A stretch of 64,000 nt of DNA from Sphingomonas sp. 1F27F7B (lineage in GTDB: Bacteria > Pseudomonadota > Alphaproteobacteria > Sphingomonadales > Sphingomonadaceae): the NCBI RefSeq assembly GCF_005503355.1, contig NZ_SCMK01000002.1, forward strand, positions 186,001-250,000. The letters are read 5' to 3'. The position numbers and the translations under genes were made by a program. Under the pieces are notes generated by a model. That model was not told the DNA's origin and did no database searches. It worked only from the letters and a program-made list of their open reading frames with translations. This document shows positions 46,776-55,524 of this stretch, one piece after another. Within the stretch, counting starts at the first letter, position 1. Each line of letters opens with the position of its first letter.

Positions 46776-47691
46776 CTCCATAAAATGGCAAGCGGCGCAG
46801 TGGATCGAGCGGCGCATGGGCGACGAGGCCTTCGATGAGGCTGCCTTCGACGCATGGCTTGCCGGCGATCCGCGTTGCCGACCTGCCTATGACACCATGT
46901 GGCGGCGCATCATGGGGTCCGACATGGACGCCGCGCTGCAAGCCTATGGGCGCCCGGGCAGATCGGGGCATGCCTGGCTGGTCGGCGGCATGACCGTCCT
47001 GCTCGTCATGCTGGGCGGCTACAAGTCGCTCCCCCTGATCGCTTTGTACCTCGCCCAGCCGCAGGACTATTCCGTGGCGGACGGCAAGGTGCGTGCAGTC
47101 ACCCTTGCCGACGGTACGCAGCTGACCCTGGGAGGCAGCGCGCGGGTGAAGATCCGCTATACCCGCCATGACCGCGTGGTCGAACTGACCCAAGGCACTC
47201 TCTTCGCCAAGGTCGCACATGACGCGCAGCGTCCCTTCCGGATCGATACCGGAAACGCGCGTATCGTGGATGTCGGGACCAGCTTCGAGGTCTCGAACAA
47301 GCCGGGGAGCATCCGTGTCGCCGTCGCATCCGGCGTGGTTCGGTTCGGCAGGAACGGATGGTTTGACACGCCGATCCAGCTCCAGGCCCGGCAGGCAGCC
47401 ATTCTGGACCAGGCGGGCCTCAACCGGATCGCCGACATGAAGCCGGATGAAGTCGCCCGCTGGCGCGGCGAGTGGATGGAGTATAGGGGGGCGCCGTTGC
47501 GGCAGGTGATCGCCGATCTGCAAAGCCTTTCCCCGCTGCCCATCGATATTGCCGACAAGGACCTGGCCGAGAAGCCGGTGAGTGGCCGGATAAGACTGAC
47601 CGATCCGGTGGGCCAGCTCGAGAACCTGTCGATCACGCACGCATTCCGGGTTCACAAGACAGAGCGCGCATTGACGCTATCGAAGAGCTGA
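46762..47691 (+). CDS. FecR family anti-sigma/sigma regulator
   Basis: About 309 residues. No ATG or GTG fits the typical FecR N-terminus; a CTG at 46762 with GAGAGG five bases upstream fits best, while ATG 46816 would cut the conserved 'AAQWIERR' start and ATG 46699 would overlap the sigma gene by 77 bases. DUF4880 arm, one membrane helix ('WLVGGMTVLLVMLGGY'), the FecR domain ('VTLADGTQLTLGGSARVKI', 'RFRIDTG'-like 'PFRIDTGNARIVDVGTSFEV') and a periplasmic STN-like end. It transmits the receptor signal to the sigma factor. Confidence 0.87.
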   Translation: MSETSSIKWQAAQWIERRMGDEAFDEAAFDAWLAGDPRCRPAYDTMWRRIMGSDMDAALQAYGRPGRSGHAWLVGGMTVLLVMLGGYKSLPLIALYLAQPQDYSVADGKVRAVTLADGTQLTLGGSARVKIRYTRHDRVVELTQGTLFAKVAHDAQRPFRIDTGNARIVDVGTSFEVSNKPGSIRVAVASGVVRFGRNGWFDTPIQLQARQAAILDQAGLNRIADMKPDEVARWRGEWMEYRGAPLRQVIADLQSLSPLPIDIADKDLAEKPVSGRIRLTDPVGQLENLSITHAFRVHKTERALTLSKS

Positions 47692-47812
47692 TTGCTCTGA
47701 GCTACCCGCTCCAATCGCAACAAAACTGAAGCAAGAAACTTTGTGAAGTTTCGGCGTGCGCCGCGTCTTTCCCCTGAGGCCGCTCAATCCGAGCCCAAGG
47801 GGGGAATAGATA

Positions 47813-50800
47813 GTGCTGAAGTTCAAGGGGTCGCTTCGTACAGGCGTTGCCGTTTTCGCGCTCGCCATCGGCGCCATTTGCGCCGCTCCGCCAGCATTGG
47901 CGCAACATGGCATCACGCTTCCTGCAGCCAGCCTGGAGGATTCGCTGAACGTGCTGTCGCGCCAGTCCGGCGCGCAGATCCTGGTCGATCAGAATCTGGT
48001 GCGCGGCAAGAAGGCGCGCGCGATCAAGGGGGCTTCCTCCGTCGAGGTGGCGCTGATCCAGCTCCTGCACGGAACCGACCTGACCTATCAGAAGCGCGGC
48101 GATGCCTTCCTGATCATTCGGGGAGGCCATGCGCAACCTGCCGGGAAGACAGTCGCCGGTCCGCGGCCCAAGGCTGCAATCCGCGGGCAAGGCCCGGCCC
48201 TCGCGGCCGATGACGGACAGGCCTCCGAAGACGCCGGCAGCGGCAACGACATCGTCGTCACCGCGCAGAAGATGTCCGAGCGCCTGATCGATGTGCCCGC
48301 CGCGGTCTCGGCCTTCACGGCGCAGGACCTGTCGGACCAGAAGATCGAAGGCGGCCCCGAGCTGCTGCGCGCTATCCCGAACGTCTCCTTCTCGAAGGAC
48401 AATTTCTCAGGCTATAACTTCACTGTCCGCGGGATCGGCACCAAGGCGATCTCCGTCACCGCCGATCCGGCGGTCGCGATCAGCTTCAACTATACGCCTT
48501 TGATCCGCAACCGACTGTTCGAGCAGGAATATTTCGATGTCGAGCGCGTCGAGGTGCTGCGTGGGCCGCAGGGCACGCTCTACGGTCGCAACGCGACGGC
48601 AGGCGTCGTCAACATGCTGCCGGCCAAGCCCAGGCTCGGCATATGGGGCGGCGAAATCCAGGGCGAGGTGGGCAATTATGCCTCCACCCGCCTGCGCGGG
48701 TTCGTCAACATTCCCCTGGGCGACACCCTGGCGTTCCGCGCGGCGGGCGCGTGGACGAAGCGCGACGGCTATGACTACAACACGGTAACGCAGAAGAATG
48801 TGAACGGCCGCAATCTCTATTCGACGCGGCTGTCGGCGCTGTGGGAGCCCGATCCGGCATTGCGCTTCAGCTTCTTCTGGGAGCATTTCAACGAGAACGA
48901 CGACCGCGCACGCACCGGCAAACAGCTTTGCACGCGCGGCGAGACGCCGCAGAAGATCGATTATACCGACCGGAACGGCGTCGCCCAGTCGCAGCCCGTG
49001 GTCGGCGCGTGGAGCATTGGCGCGCTGACGCCGGGATGCCAGCAAAAGACCCTCTATTCCGATGCCGCCTATGGCGTGCCCAATGGCCGCGGATTTCCGA
49101 TCGTGACGGCGCTCACCCTGGCGTTGGCCGGAAACCGGGGCCCCTATGGCAGCTACTATACCCCGATGGGTCTCGATCCGTTCGGTACCGTCAATGGGCA
49201 ACAATCCCGTGACCTGCGAGAGATCGGCACCTTCTACGATCCGAAATACCGGGCACGGAACGACTTGTTCCAGTTCAACGCCGAGATCGACATCACCGAT
49301 CGCCTGCATTTCACCGGTCAGCTTCTCTACACGAAGGACTATTACAGCGCTTCGCAGGACTTCTTCCGATTTCAGGCGGTGCCCTATTTCATTGCGCCGG
49401 AGCAATACGCCACCGGCGTCAAGGCAGCCTGGAAGCCATATCTCGGCTCTCGCAATGGCCTCGGCACGTTCAAGGATCCGCAGCTCGGCGAGCTGACCAC
49501 CCCGGCGGCAATCGATCGCTCGGAGGCGCGCAGCGAGCAATGGGCACAAGAGGTCCGGCTGAATTCATCCTTTGACGGACCGGTCAACTTCAATCTCGGC
49601 GCCAATTACCTGTCCTACGAGACCACCGAAAACTATTACGTCTTCAGCAACCTCTTCACCATCGCCGCGCTGTCCGAGGGGCCGTATTGCGACGCCAAGG
49701 GCGTCGGCTGCGCCTATATCGACCCGAATCCCATCGACAAGATCAATGGCGAGGGACATAATTACTTCCGGAGCATTCAGCAGCTCAAGACCAAATCCTG
49801 GGCGACGTTCGGCGAAATCTACTGGAAGCCGACCGAGAATTTCAAGATCACCGGGGGCCTGCGCTACACCGACGATCAGAAGCTGATCATACCCTATGCC
49901 ACCCAGTTGCTGAGCGACACCCGAGGGCTCAATAGCGGCACGGTTGATCGCGGCTATCCTGCGGATCCCGCCGAAACGATGCGATGGCGGCGCGTGACCG
50001 GCCGGCTTGCGCTGAACTGGAAGCCGCATCTGGCGTTCACCGACGAAACCGCACTCTACGCCTCCTATGCGCGCGGCTATAAGGGCGGTGGCGACAATCC
50101 CCGGGGGCAGGCCGACAAGCCCTGCGGCCCGAACGGGCTGCCGGTGGCGCCGGCGCTGGTGTGCGGAACCTATACGCGGCTTCCCACCAAATTCGAGCCG
50201 GAGGAACTCAACACCTTCGAAATTGGCATGAAGAACAAGATTGCCGGTGGCAAGATATTGCTGAACTTCTCCGCCTTCTTCAACGACTACAAGAATTACC
50301 AGATATCGCAGCTGATCAACCGGGCGATTAATACCGAGAACCTCAACGCTATCACCTATGGAGCCGAGCTGGAGGCTGCGTGGATACCCTCTCGGCACTT
50401 CAAGGTGGGTGCGACATTAGGGTATCTCAGGACCCGGATCGGCAACGGGCAAAGCTCGATCGACGTCATGGACCGCGTACAGGGCCATGACGACTGGATG
50501 ACCGTCAATCCCTGGGCGCAGAGCCCGAACACCTGCATCGCGCCCAAGGCGCTGGTCGCCGCCTATCTCAAGAAGGTCAATCCCAAGGATATCAACAGCA
50601 CCTCGGATTCGGGGATCAACTTCTTCTGCGAAGCGCCCCATGTATTCGGGTCCGCCGGCAATCCATTTGCACCTGGCGGGATAGGCCAGGCCCTTTACGG
50701 ATTCACCTACAGCCCCACCGCGCCCTACGACCCGAGCAAGCCGGCGAACTATTACGGCCCGAACCCGTCCAACTATGGCGCGCCCAACAACGGCTATGGC

Positions 50801-51175
50801 TTCGCCGCCGATCTGAGCGGCCACGAACTGCCCAACGCGCCGCACCTCACCTTCAATATCGGCGCGGAATACACCCTGTTCCTCGACGATTGGCGGCTGT
50901 CGCTGCGCGGCGACTATTATCGCCAGTCGGCAAGTTTCGCCCGTGTCTACAACACCGATTATGATCGCCTGCGCGCCTGGGGCAACGCCAATCTGGCGAT
51001 CACGCTCAGCCGCCCGGCCTCGAACCTGACGTACCAGTTCTACGTCAAGAACGTGTTCAACAGCACGCCGATCACCGACGCCTTCACCGGGCCGAACGAA
51101 GTCGGCACCTTCTCCAATGTATTCACACTCGACCCGCGCATCATCGGTTTCAGCGTGCGCGTGGGAATCAAATAA
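47813..51175 (+). CDS. TonB-dependent receptor with N-terminal STN signalling domain
   Basis: 1120 residues from GTG 47813 with AAGGGGGGA ahead. Signal peptide, STN domain (about 33-105, 'LPAASLEDSLNVLSRQSGAQILVDQ'), TonB box 'DIVVTAQK', plug ('VERVEVLRGPQGTLYGRNATAGVVN') and a long barrel that ends in 'RVGIK'. At 1120 residues it is longer than FecA, with large loops that contain paired Cys. Together with FecI/FecR it senses and imports its ligand, which is unknown. Confidence 0.93.
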   Translation: MLKFKGSLRTGVAVFALAIGAICAAPPALAQHGITLPAASLEDSLNVLSRQSGAQILVDQNLVRGKKARAIKGASSVEVALIQLLHGTDLTYQKRGDAFLIIRGGHAQPAGKTVAGPRPKAAIRGQGPALAADDGQASEDAGSGNDIVVTAQKMSERLIDVPAAVSAFTAQDLSDQKIEGGPELLRAIPNVSFSKDNFSGYNFTVRGIGTKAISVTADPAVAISFNYTPLIRNRLFEQEYFDVERVEVLRGPQGTLYGRNATAGVVNMLPAKPRLGIWGGEIQGEVGNYASTRLRGFVNIPLGDTLAFRAAGAWTKRDGYDYNTVTQKNVNGRNLYSTRLSALWEPDPALRFSFFWEHFNENDDRARTGKQLCTRGETPQKIDYTDRNGVAQSQPVVGAWSIGALTPGCQQKTLYSDAAYGVPNGRGFPIVTALTLALAGNRGPYGSYYTPMGLDPFGTVNGQQSRDLREIGTFYDPKYRARNDLFQFNAEIDITDRLHFTGQLLYTKDYYSASQDFFRFQAVPYFIAPEQYATGVKAAWKPYLGSRNGLGTFKDPQLGELTTPAAIDRSEARSEQWAQEVRLNSSFDGPVNFNLGANYLSYETTENYYVFSNLFTIAALSEGPYCDAKGVGCAYIDPNPIDKINGEGHNYFRSIQQLKTKSWATFGEIYWKPTENFKITGGLRYTDDQKLIIPYATQLLSDTRGLNSGTVDRGYPADPAETMRWRRVTGRLALNWKPHLAFTDETALYASYARGYKGGGDNPRGQADKPCGPNGLPVAPALVCGTYTRLPTKFEPEELNTFEIGMKNKIAGGKILLNFSAFFNDYKNYQISQLINRAINTENLNAITYGAELEAAWIPSRHFKVGATLGYLRTRIGNGQSSIDVMDRVQGHDDWMTVNPWAQSPNTCIAPKALVAAYLKKVNPKDINSTSDSGINFFCEAPHVFGSAGNPFAPGGIGQALYGFTYSPTAPYDPSKPANYYGPNPSNYGAPNNGYGFAADLSGHELPNAPHLTFNIGAEYTLFLDDWRLSLRGDYYRQSASFARVYNTDYDRLRAWGNANLAITLSRPASNLTYQFYVKNVFNSTPITDAFTGPNEVGTFSNVFTLDPRIIGFSVRVGIK

Positions 51176-51278
51176 CAATCACTAAAAATTCGAAGACGTG
51201 GTCGCACATATAACAAGAAACTACTCGTGAAGGACGTGCCTTGTTTCAAATTCATCCCAATTGAAAAGGAAACTCACG

Positions 51279-51773
51279 ATGAATATCTTCACCAAGTCTG
51301 TCGCCGCTCTCATCAGCCTCGTTGCCTTCCAGTCGGCGGCGATGGCCCAGACCCTGTCGCCCGCCAACACGGCGGTGACCGCTTCGGGCCAGCTCACCCA
51401 GGACCTGAACGGCACCCTGACCACGGTGTGCAATGTCACGCTGAGCGGCACCACCGACTCGACGGGCATCACCTTCACCAGCTACACCGGTAGCGCCGTC
51501 AGCGGCCCGCTGGCGTGCGACGATGGCCTGGTGCTGCCGCTGCGCGTTCAGGCGAACTCCTCGACCAGCGTGACGATCAAGGACATGGCCGTCTCGACCC
51601 GCCTCGGCGACTGCGGTCCGCGCGATGTCGTCGGCCCGTGGAGCAACCTCACCTCGACCGCCGGCCCGCTCTCTGCGGCGCTGCCCGGCACCACCGGCTT
51701 CCTGGCCCTGATCGGCGGCGTCTGCAACGCCTCGGGCAGCCTCACGGTCTCGCCGGCGGTCACGATCAACTGA
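51279..51773 (+). CDS. Small secreted protein, PraB-like
   Basis: 164 residues from ATG 51279, AAAAGGA 9 bases upstream. The signal peptide ends at 'AMAQ'. The mature part 'LSPANTAVTASGQLTQDL' with Cys at 'TTVCNVTLSG', 'LACDDG', 'GDCGP' and 'GVCNASG' resembles the 'protein activator of alkane oxidation' (PraB) family of small extracytoplasmic beta proteins. Ser/Thr-rich strands fit an Ig-like or jelly-roll fold. Its place behind the receptor suggests co-regulation. Confidence 0.65.
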   Translation: MNIFTKSVAALISLVAFQSAAMAQTLSPANTAVTASGQLTQDLNGTLTTVCNVTLSGTTDSTGITFTSYTGSAVSGPLACDDGLVLPLRVQANSSTSVTIKDMAVSTRLGDCGPRDVVGPWSNLTSTAGPLSAALPGTTGFLALIGGVCNASGSLTVSPAVTIN

Positions 51774-51841
51774 CCCCCCAACTGGGCGATGCGGCGGCTC
51801 CACCCGCCGCATCGCTCCTTTGCTCAGCAAGGACAGCATGG

Positions 51842-52219
51842 ATGCGCACGGGTTTTCGTATCTTGCAGCTCGCCATCGCCCTCCAGGCGATTGCCGCTCC
51901 GCTGCACGCCGTTGCCGGCCAGGACAAGCCCGCGTTCAGCACCAGGACGCCGATCGAGCAGCTCGCCGCCAATCCTGCGGCGAAGGCGGTGCTGGAACGC
52001 GAACTGCCGGGTTTCACGACCCACCCGCAATATGATCAATTCAAGGCGATGAGCCTGGAGACGCTGGAGGCGATGTTTCCCGATGCGATGCCGCATGAGC
52101 GCGTGAAGGCGATCGACGCGGCGCTGCGTGCGATCCCCGCTGCTGCGAAATCGCCCCCGGCCTCCGCCACGGCACCGTCGCCGTCGTCGTCGCCGTCGGC
52201 GCCGATCGATCCGCGATAG
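51842..52219 (+). CDS. Small secreted hypothetical protein
   Basis: 125 residues from ATG 51842 with AAGGA upstream. Signal peptide (about 1-26), then a compact helical part ('NPAAKAVLERELPGFTTHPQYD', 'MSLETLEAMFP', 'ERVKAIDAALRAIP') and a Pro/Ser/Ala tail. This helical motif also occurs at the ends of secreted enzymes in related bacteria. Here it stands alone just before the phosphatase and could once have been, or still act as, its accessory part. Confidence 0.7.
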   Translation: MRTGFRILQLAIALQAIAAPLHAVAGQDKPAFSTRTPIEQLAANPAAKAVLERELPGFTTHPQYDQFKAMSLETLEAMFPDAMPHERVKAIDAALRAIPAAAKSPPASATAPSPSSSPSAPIDPR

Positions 52220-52244
52220 TCCCTCCTTTCCCGCGAGAACCGAC

Positions 52245-53876
52245 ATGACGATCATCATCGACCGCCGCAGCCTGGTCCTGGCAGGCAGTTTCGGAATCGG
52301 CGCGCTGGCGATGGGCGGTGCGGCACGTGCCCAGGCGTTGCTGACCGCGCGCGGCTTCACTCACAATGTCGCCAGCGGCGAGCCGGGACCGGACTCGATC
52401 CTGCTCTGGACCCGCTATGTGCCTGCCGATGGCGGCGACGTGCAGCTGACCGCGGAACTTTCCGAAACGCCCGATTTCCGGAAGAAGACGAGCGGCGGCG
52501 GCGGGGCGAGCAGAGCCGACGACCATACCGCGCGCGTCGTCGTTGGCGGCCTGCAGCCGGGGCGGACCTATTATTACCGCTTCATCGCCCCGGACGGTGC
52601 GGTTTCGCCGGTCGGGCGGACCAGGACGCTGCCGGCCGGGCCGGTCGAGCGCTTCGGCCTTGGCGTCTTCTCCTGCGCCAACCTGCCCTATGGCTGGTTC
52701 AACGCCTATGCCCATGCGGCCGCGCGGGACGATATCGACCTGATGGTGCATCTGGGCGACTATATCTACGAATATCAGCGCGGTTATTATCCCGGGGCGG
52801 ACCAGGCGATCGCCGGCCGCCTGATCGAGCCGGCCGGCGAGGCGATCCGCCTGGCCGACTACCGTCTGCGCTATTCCAGCTATCGCGCCGATCCCGATCT
52901 GCAGCGTCTGCACCAGATGTTCCCGATGATCGTCCAGCACGACGATCACGAGACGGCGAACGACGCCTGGGCACATGGGGCCGAGAACCATCAGCCCGAC
53001 GAAGGCGATTATGAGGAGCGCAAGCGCGCCTCGATGAAAGCCTGGAACGAATGGCTGCCGGTATCGGGCAAGCCCTGGTCGAGCTTCGAGATCGGCGACC
53101 TGGCGACGATCTTCCGCCCGGAAACCCGGCTGACCGCCCGCAGCGAACGGCTCGATCCGGTGGCGATCATCGGTACGAGCGGCGATCCGGTCGCCAAGCT
53201 CAAGGCGCTGCGCGACGGGCCATTGGCCGACCCGAAGCGGACGTTGATGGGGCCCGAGCAGGAGCAATGGCTCCAGGACGGGATCGCGCGCTCGAAGCAG
53301 CGCGGCGCGAAATGGCAGATCCTCGCGCAGCAGGTGGTCATGGGGCAGATGCGGCTGCCCGAGCTGCCGGCCGCATTTGTCGCCAGCCTCAAATTGCCAC
53401 CCGAGCAGGCTGCGTTCCTCAACGTGCTCTCGGCCGCCGGCAAGGCCGGCACGGCACCCGACTTCGATTCCTGGGACGGTTTCCCCGCAGCGCGCGCGCG
53501 CCTGCTCGGCGCCGCCCAGGCTGCCGATGCGGACCTGGTCGTGCTGTCGGGCGACAGCCATAATGGCTGGGCATTCGATCTCGCTTCGCAAGGCAAGCCG
53601 GCGGGCGTCGAGTTCGGCGGGCACAGCGTCTCGTCGCCGGGGATCGAAGCCTATCTGGCGCTGCCGCCCCAGTTGACCGCCCAGTTCATCATGCGCGCCA
53701 GCCCCGAGCTCAAATGGGCCGATACCAGCAGTCGCGGCTACATGGCCGTCCAGCTCACGCCCGAACGGGTAACGGGCGAATGGGTGTTCATGGACACGGT
53801 CAAGGCACGCTCGCTCGCCATTCGCCCCGGCAAGACGATGTCGGTGGAACGGGGCCGCCGGATTTTCAGCGCCTGA
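52245..53876 (+). CDS. phoD: Alkaline phosphatase D (PhoD) family protein
   Basis: 543 residues with a Tat signal ('IDRRSLVLAGSFGIGALAM'). An N-terminal fibronectin-like domain ('FTHNVASGEPGPDSILLWTRY') precedes the metallophosphatase with 'SCANLPYGWFNAY', 'DLMVHLGDYIYEY', 'QHDDHETANDAW' and 'VVLSGDSHNGWAF'. The last three supply the metal ligands of PhoD. It hydrolyses phosphate mono- or diesters in the periplasm or outside. Confidence 0.92.
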   Translation: MTIIIDRRSLVLAGSFGIGALAMGGAARAQALLTARGFTHNVASGEPGPDSILLWTRYVPADGGDVQLTAELSETPDFRKKTSGGGGASRADDHTARVVVGGLQPGRTYYYRFIAPDGAVSPVGRTRTLPAGPVERFGLGVFSCANLPYGWFNAYAHAAARDDIDLMVHLGDYIYEYQRGYYPGADQAIAGRLIEPAGEAIRLADYRLRYSSYRADPDLQRLHQMFPMIVQHDDHETANDAWAHGAENHQPDEGDYEERKRASMKAWNEWLPVSGKPWSSFEIGDLATIFRPETRLTARSERLDPVAIIGTSGDPVAKLKALRDGPLADPKRTLMGPEQEQWLQDGIARSKQRGAKWQILAQQVVMGQMRLPELPAAFVASLKLPPEQAAFLNVLSAAGKAGTAPDFDSWDGFPAARARLLGAAQAADADLVVLSGDSHNGWAFDLASQGKPAGVEFGGHSVSSPGIEAYLALPPQLTAQFIMRASPELKWADTSSRGYMAVQLTPERVTGEWVFMDTVKARSLAIRPGKTMSVERGRRIFSA

Positions 53877-53904
53877 CCTCCAGAAAACCCGAAGGAAGCC
53901 GATC

Positions 53905-55452
53905 ATGGTGGATTGCAACGACCTCTCGTCCGCCGGCACGCGCCGCGACTTCCTGCAGCGGGCCGGCGCCATGGGCGTCGGCGCGTTGCTCCCCGGCGCT
54001 GCCCTGGCGGGGCCGGCTGCGGCGAGCGACCTCGCCGAGATGGACGCGACGGCGCTGGCCGAAGCGATCCGCGCGCGCCGGATCCACCCGGTAGAGGCGC
54101 TGGACGCCGCCATCGCCCGCGCGGAAGCAGTGCTGCCCGACCTCAACTGCTTCAGCGAGAAGCTCTACGAGCGCGCGCGCAAGCGAGCGCTCGCCACGAA
54201 GCACTTCTCCGCGCCCTTCGCGGGCGTGCCGTTCCTGGTCAAGGACGAAGAGGACCTTGCCAGGACGCACGTGCATTTCGGTTCGCGGCTCGACAAGGTC
54301 ACACCGATCGCCAGGCAGGACGGCCCGATGGCCGCGGCAATCGGCCAGGCGGGATTCAACGCCTTTGCGCGAACGACGATGAGCGAGTTCGGGGCATTGC
54401 CCACCGTCGAGACGCTGGCCTACGGGATCACGCGCAACCCGTGGGCGCTCGACCATACGCCGGGCGGCTCGTCGGGCGGATCGGCGGCCGCCGTCGCCGC
54501 CGGCATCGTGCCGATGGCCCATGCGGCGGACGGCGCGGGCTCGATCCGCATTCCGGCGAGCAATTGCGGTCTGGTCGGCCTCAAGCCGTCGCGCGGGCGC
54601 GTGCCCGATGCGCCGGGCCATCTCGCCCAGCTCGACCTGACCGAGCCGCTATGCGTCTCGCGGACGGTACGCGACACCGCCAATTTCCTCGCGGCGGTCG
54701 AAATCCGCCGAGGTGGCATCTATCCGCCGGTGGGACGCGTCGAAGGGCCGTCGACCCGGCGGCTGCGCGTCGGGTTGCTGATCGGCGGTCTCAGCGGGGC
54801 ATTGCCGGACAAGGAAGCGCTCCTGGCGCTCGATGCCGCCTACAAGGTGCTGAGCGGCCTCGGCCATCCGGTCAAGGAAGTGAAATGGCCATTCGACACC
54901 AAGGCGTTCCTGGCCGATTTCACGCAAATCTACCTGCTCGAGGGCGCGCAGCTCAAACGCTATCTGCTCTCGGCCACCAAGCTCGACCCACAGCATCTCG
55001 CGGAACTGATCGAACCCGCATCCGCGGCGATCGGCGCGATGGGGGACCTCATCCCGCCTGCCAGTGCCGACCAGGCGCTCGGGCGCGTGAACGGCTATGC
55101 CAAGGGATATTACAGTGCATTCGACAAGGTCGATGTCCTTATGTCCCCGGTCCTGCTCAAGCCGCCGGTGAAGATCGGCGAGATCAACGGCTCGCTGCCG
55201 CTCGACATGCTGGCCTCGCGGCTGAACGGCTATGCCGACTACACGATGGTGCAGAATGCATTCGGCGGACCGGCGATCAGCCTGCCAGTCCACTGGACCG
55301 CCGAAGGCCTGCCGATCGGCGTGCAGTTCGCGGGCCGGCTGGGCGACGAACGGACGCTGCTGGAACTCGCCTTCGAGCTGGAACAGGCGGCACCCTGGGC
55401 CAGGCGGCGCCCGCCGCTCTGGGCGCCGGCGCGCGTCGCATCGCGAACCTAG
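53905..55452 (+). CDS. Tat-exported amidase (amidase signature family)
   Basis: 515 residues. A Tat signal ('TRRDFLQRAGAMGVGALLPG') is followed by the amidase fold with catalytic Lys113 ('FLVKDEED'), the cis-Ser in 'TPGGSSGGSAAAVAAG' and the nucleophile Ser in 'DGAGSIRIPAS'. The substrate cannot be told from sequence; related exported amidases act on peptides, aryl or acyl amides. Starts 29 bases after phoD. Confidence 0.92.
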   Translation: MVDCNDLSSAGTRRDFLQRAGAMGVGALLPGAALAGPAAASDLAEMDATALAEAIRARRIHPVEALDAAIARAEAVLPDLNCFSEKLYERARKRALATKHFSAPFAGVPFLVKDEEDLARTHVHFGSRLDKVTPIARQDGPMAAAIGQAGFNAFARTTMSEFGALPTVETLAYGITRNPWALDHTPGGSSGGSAAAVAAGIVPMAHAADGAGSIRIPASNCGLVGLKPSRGRVPDAPGHLAQLDLTEPLCVSRTVRDTANFLAAVEIRRGGIYPPVGRVEGPSTRRLRVGLLIGGLSGALPDKEALLALDAAYKVLSGLGHPVKEVKWPFDTKAFLADFTQIYLLEGAQLKRYLLSATKLDPQHLAELIEPASAAIGAMGDLIPPASADQALGRVNGYAKGYYSAFDKVDVLMSPVLLKPPVKIGEINGSLPLDMLASRLNGYADYTMVQNAFGGPAISLPVHWTAEGLPIGVQFAGRLGDERTLLELAFELEQAAPWARRRPPLWAPARVASRT

Positions 55453-55524
55453 AGCGCCTTCGGGAAGCCGCGAAACGGGCGTGGGCCGGGATGGCAGTTC
55501 GGCAGCTTGCCGGGCACGAGGAGG

